This document shows, piece after piece, positions 4,930-6,643 of a stretch of 6,643 bases of DNA. The stretch lies in contig JBPBPY010000316.1 in the NCBI GenBank assembly GCA_050954505.1, positions 1-6,643 of the forward strand, given 5' to 3'. Source of the DNA: JAQGMO01 sp050954505 (GTDB lineage: Bacteria > Pseudomonadota > Gammaproteobacteria > Burkholderiales > Burkholderiaceae_D). Both the position numbers and the translations under genes were made by a program. The notes below the pieces were generated by a model. The model saw only the letters and a list, made by a program, of their open reading frames with translations, had not been told where the DNA came from and did not search any database. The number at the start of each line of letters is the position of its first letter. The stretch's first letter is position 1.

Positions 4930-6093
4930 ATGGCATCGAACATGTTGGACGACAGCCCGGCGAGCGTGCCGCCGCGGGAAACCGCCCCTGCCTTGGTGGT
5001 GGTATACCGCAACCAGCCGGCGGCCCAGACACGCGGCCATGAAAGTGCCACGCGCCTGGAGCTGGGGCGCCGGCTGGCGGCGATCAAGAAGCTCGATTTC
5101 GGCGGCGAATTCAACCATGGCGAACGCTACCCGGCGCCGCTGTATTACGTGCCCAGCGAAACCCTGTGCCGCAATGAAATGCGCACCGACCTCGGCATTC
5201 GCGATGAGCACGATCTGTTTGGCGGCGTGGTGCCGCATGCCTTCGTGGCCACCAAGGTCATCACCCATGGCCTGGTCACGCCGGACGCCGTGGCGCCGCG
5301 CGGCTGGTCGGCGCCACTGGCGGCTGAACTCGAACCGGTGGTCCTGCCTGGCTATTCCGTCTTTCGCGCCGCCGATGCGCGCCTGGCATGCATGCGCCTG
5401 CTTGAACAGGGTCCGGTGCGGGTCAAGAAAGCCAGCGGCATCGGCGGGCTGGGGCAGTGGGTGGTCGACAGCATGCTGCAGTTCGAAACCGTGCTCGGTG
5501 AATTGCCTGATGAAGAAATCAGCGTGTATGGCCTGGTGCTGGACTTGAATCTGTCGGCGCAGGTGGCAACCCATAGCGTGGGGCAGGTGCGGGTGGGCGA
5601 TCTGCTGGCCACCTATTGCGGCACCCAGCAGCTGGCGCGCAACAACCTGGGCCAGGAAGTGTATGGCGGCTCGCGCCTGACGGTGGTGCGCGGCGACTTC
5701 GACGTCCTCGGCAAGCTCGATCTTTCGCCCGAGGTGCGCACCATTATTTCGAAAGCCGGCAAGTACCACGCCGGCGCCATGGCGGCGTTTCCCGGGCTGT
5801 TCGCCTCGCGCTGCAACTACGATGTCGTCACCGGTGCCGACAGCGCCGGACACCAGCATTGCGGCGTGCTGGAGCAATCCTGGCGCGCCGGCGGCGCCAG
5901 CGGCGCCGAAATTGCCGCGCTCGAAGCGTTCCAGCACGATCCCGCGCTCAACGTGGTGCAGGCATCGACCAGCGAGGTCTATGGCGAACACGCGGTGGTG
6001 CCGCCTGACGCGGTGATCTATTTCGATGGCATCGATGAAAACGTCGGCCGCCTGACCAAATTTTCGCGTCTGGAGAGTTATGCCCACCCATGA
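4930..6093 (+). CDS. DUF3182 family protein, ATP-grasp-like
   Basis: A 387-residue protein of unknown function that I match to DUF3182 by overall pattern: 'HESATRLELGRRLA' near 37-50, YYVPSETL at 72-79, DLFGGVVPHAFVATKVITH at 95-113, and RGWSAPL at 124-130. Residues 163-179 (VRVKKASGIGGLGQWVV) look like the lysine strand and glycine-rich loop of an ATP-grasp fold. GLVLDLNL (201-208) could be the adenine-side hinge and NYDVVTGAD (296-304) a metal-site region. This would suggest ATP-dependent ligation of a carboxylate, but substrate and product cannot be read from the sequence. No signal peptide or membrane segment is seen. The start is fixed by GGAGGAG at 4918-4924. The stop overlaps the following hydrolase gene by 14 bp, so the two are probably coupled. 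Family name moderately sure; ATP-grasp assignment is inference from loop shape. Confidence 0.75.
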   Translation: MASNMLDDSPASVPPRETAPALVVVYRNQPAAQTRGHESATRLELGRRLAAIKKLDFGGEFNHGERYPAPLYYVPSETLCRNEMRTDLGIRDEHDLFGGVVPHAFVATKVITHGLVTPDAVAPRGWSAPLAAELEPVVLPGYSVFRAADARLACMRLLEQGPVRVKKASGIGGLGQWVVDSMLQFETVLGELPDEEISVYGLVLDLNLSAQVATHSVGQVRVGDLLATYCGTQQLARNNLGQEVYGGSRLTVVRGDFDVLGKLDLSPEVRTIISKAGKYHAGAMAAFPGLFASRCNYDVVTGADSAGHQHCGVLEQSWRAGGASGAEIAALEAFQHDPALNVVQASTSEVYGEHAVVPPDAVIYFDGIDENVGRLTKFSRLESYAHP

Positions 6094-6643
6094 TGAACGC
6101 ATTGCCATCACCGTCGACGATGGCAGCCAGATCGCCGGCACCCTTGTCACGCCGGCCGTCAAGGTGCCGGGGGTGCTGTTCGTCCATGGCTGGGGCGGCA
6201 GCCAGGAACAATATCTCACGCGTGCACGGCGGATTGCCGCGCTGGGCTGCATCAGCCTGACCTTCGATTTGCGCGGCCACGCCGGCGACAAGGCCGAGCA
6301 GGAAAAAGTCACGCGCGATGAAAATCTCAACGACGTGCTGGCTGCCTATGACAGGCTGGCCAGCCACCGCAACATCGACCCGGAATCGATTGCCGTGGTG
6401 GGCAGCAGCTATGGCGGCTACATGGCCTCGATCCTGACCGCCATGCGGCCGGTGAAATGGCTTGCCCTGCGCGTGCCGGCATTGTTTGAAGACAGTGATT
6501 GGGAAAAACCGAAGCGCCAGCTGCATCGCGACCAGGACCTCTCTGGCTTGCGCAACCGGCTGGTGCCGGCGTCGGAAAACCGCGCTCTGCGCGCCTGCAC
6601 GAAGTTTGCCGGCGATGTGCTGGTAGTGGAATCGCAGCGCGAT
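6080..6643 (+). CDS. Alpha/beta hydrolase, N-terminal part (runs off right edge)
   Basis: The first 188 codons of an alpha/beta-fold hydrolase are present. Features: strand plus oxyanion-type loop LFVHGWGG (33-40), DLRGHAGD (63-70), and the nucleophile elbow GSSYGGYMAS (108-117) with Ser110 as the expected catalytic serine. The acid and histidine of the triad lie beyond the window. The pattern resembles dienelactone-hydrolase / S9-peptidase-like esterases; substrate is unknown. There is no signal peptide, so it is probably cytoplasmic. The start ATG at 6080 is preceded by GGAGAG (6072-6077) inside the end of the DUF3182 gene, and the reading frames overlap by 14 bp, a typical sign of translational coupling. 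The two proteins therefore probably act in one pathway, perhaps one making an amide or ester bond and the other cutting or trimming it; that last point is speculation. Confidence 0.9.
   Translation, partial: MPTHDERIAITVDDGSQIAGTLVTPAVKVPGVLFVHGWGGSQEQYLTRARRIAALGCISLTFDLRGHAGDKAEQEKVTRDENLNDVLAAYDRLASHRNIDPESIAVVGSSYGGYMASILTAMRPVKWLALRVPALFEDSDWEKPKRQLHRDQDLSGLRNRLVPASENRALRACTKFAGDVLVVESQRD

Noticed and set aside
4885..6330. 481-codon minus-strand open frame opposite DUF3182 and the hydrolase
   Set aside because: It spans two genes with good ribosome binding sites and motifs on the plus strand. The antisense product has shadow-type composition.

Overview
The window looks like a chromosomal segment of a beta-proteobacterium, most likely Burkholderiales and close to Oxalobacteraceae. 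This rests on high-GC codon use, a divergent LysR/DUF2917 gene pair, an Ada protein of the fused proteobacterial type, a Suv3-type helicase and a DUF3182 gene. No database search was possible, so the taxonomy is inference. I saw no tRNA, rRNA, CRISPR array, transposase or attachment site.

Layout, left to right. (1) Positions 1-102, minus strand: the first 34 codons of a LysR-family regulator that runs off the left edge. (2) Positions 103-232: a divergent control region with a good sigma-70-like promoter and a perfect 8-bp inverted repeat flanking it. (3) Positions 233-580, plus: a DUF2917 protein. Its 3' end overlaps, tail to tail, the end of (4) ada (522-1925, minus), the methyl-phosphotriester / O6-methylguanine repair protein and transcription activator. 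This Ada carries an unusual insert of 28 consecutive tripeptides between its two DNA-binding helix-turn-helices. (5) Positions 1926-2155: the ada control region, with an exact AAT-N6-GCAA Ada box and a -10 hexamer, indicating autoregulation of the adaptive response. (6) Positions 2156-4228 (open up to 4402), minus: a Suv3-family DExH RNA helicase. (7) Positions 4229-4929: a long divergent non-coding region with an extended -10 promoter and foldable 204-nt leader for the helicase, a 22-bp palindrome, and a weaker extended -10 element for the rightward genes. (8) Positions 4930-6093, plus: a DUF3182 protein with ATP-grasp-like features. It overlaps by 14 bp the start of (9) an alpha/beta hydrolase (6080 to the right edge), so these two are almost certainly a translationally coupled operon.

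The genes form separate units: a regulator with its divergent neighbour, an autoregulated DNA-repair activator, an RNA helicase with a possibly structured leader, and an operon of unknown function. The points most worth a second look are the 9-bp-periodic expansion inside Ada, the Ada box, the helicase leader, and the DUF3182-hydrolase pair. I do not see a clear undescribed multi-gene defence or mobile system.
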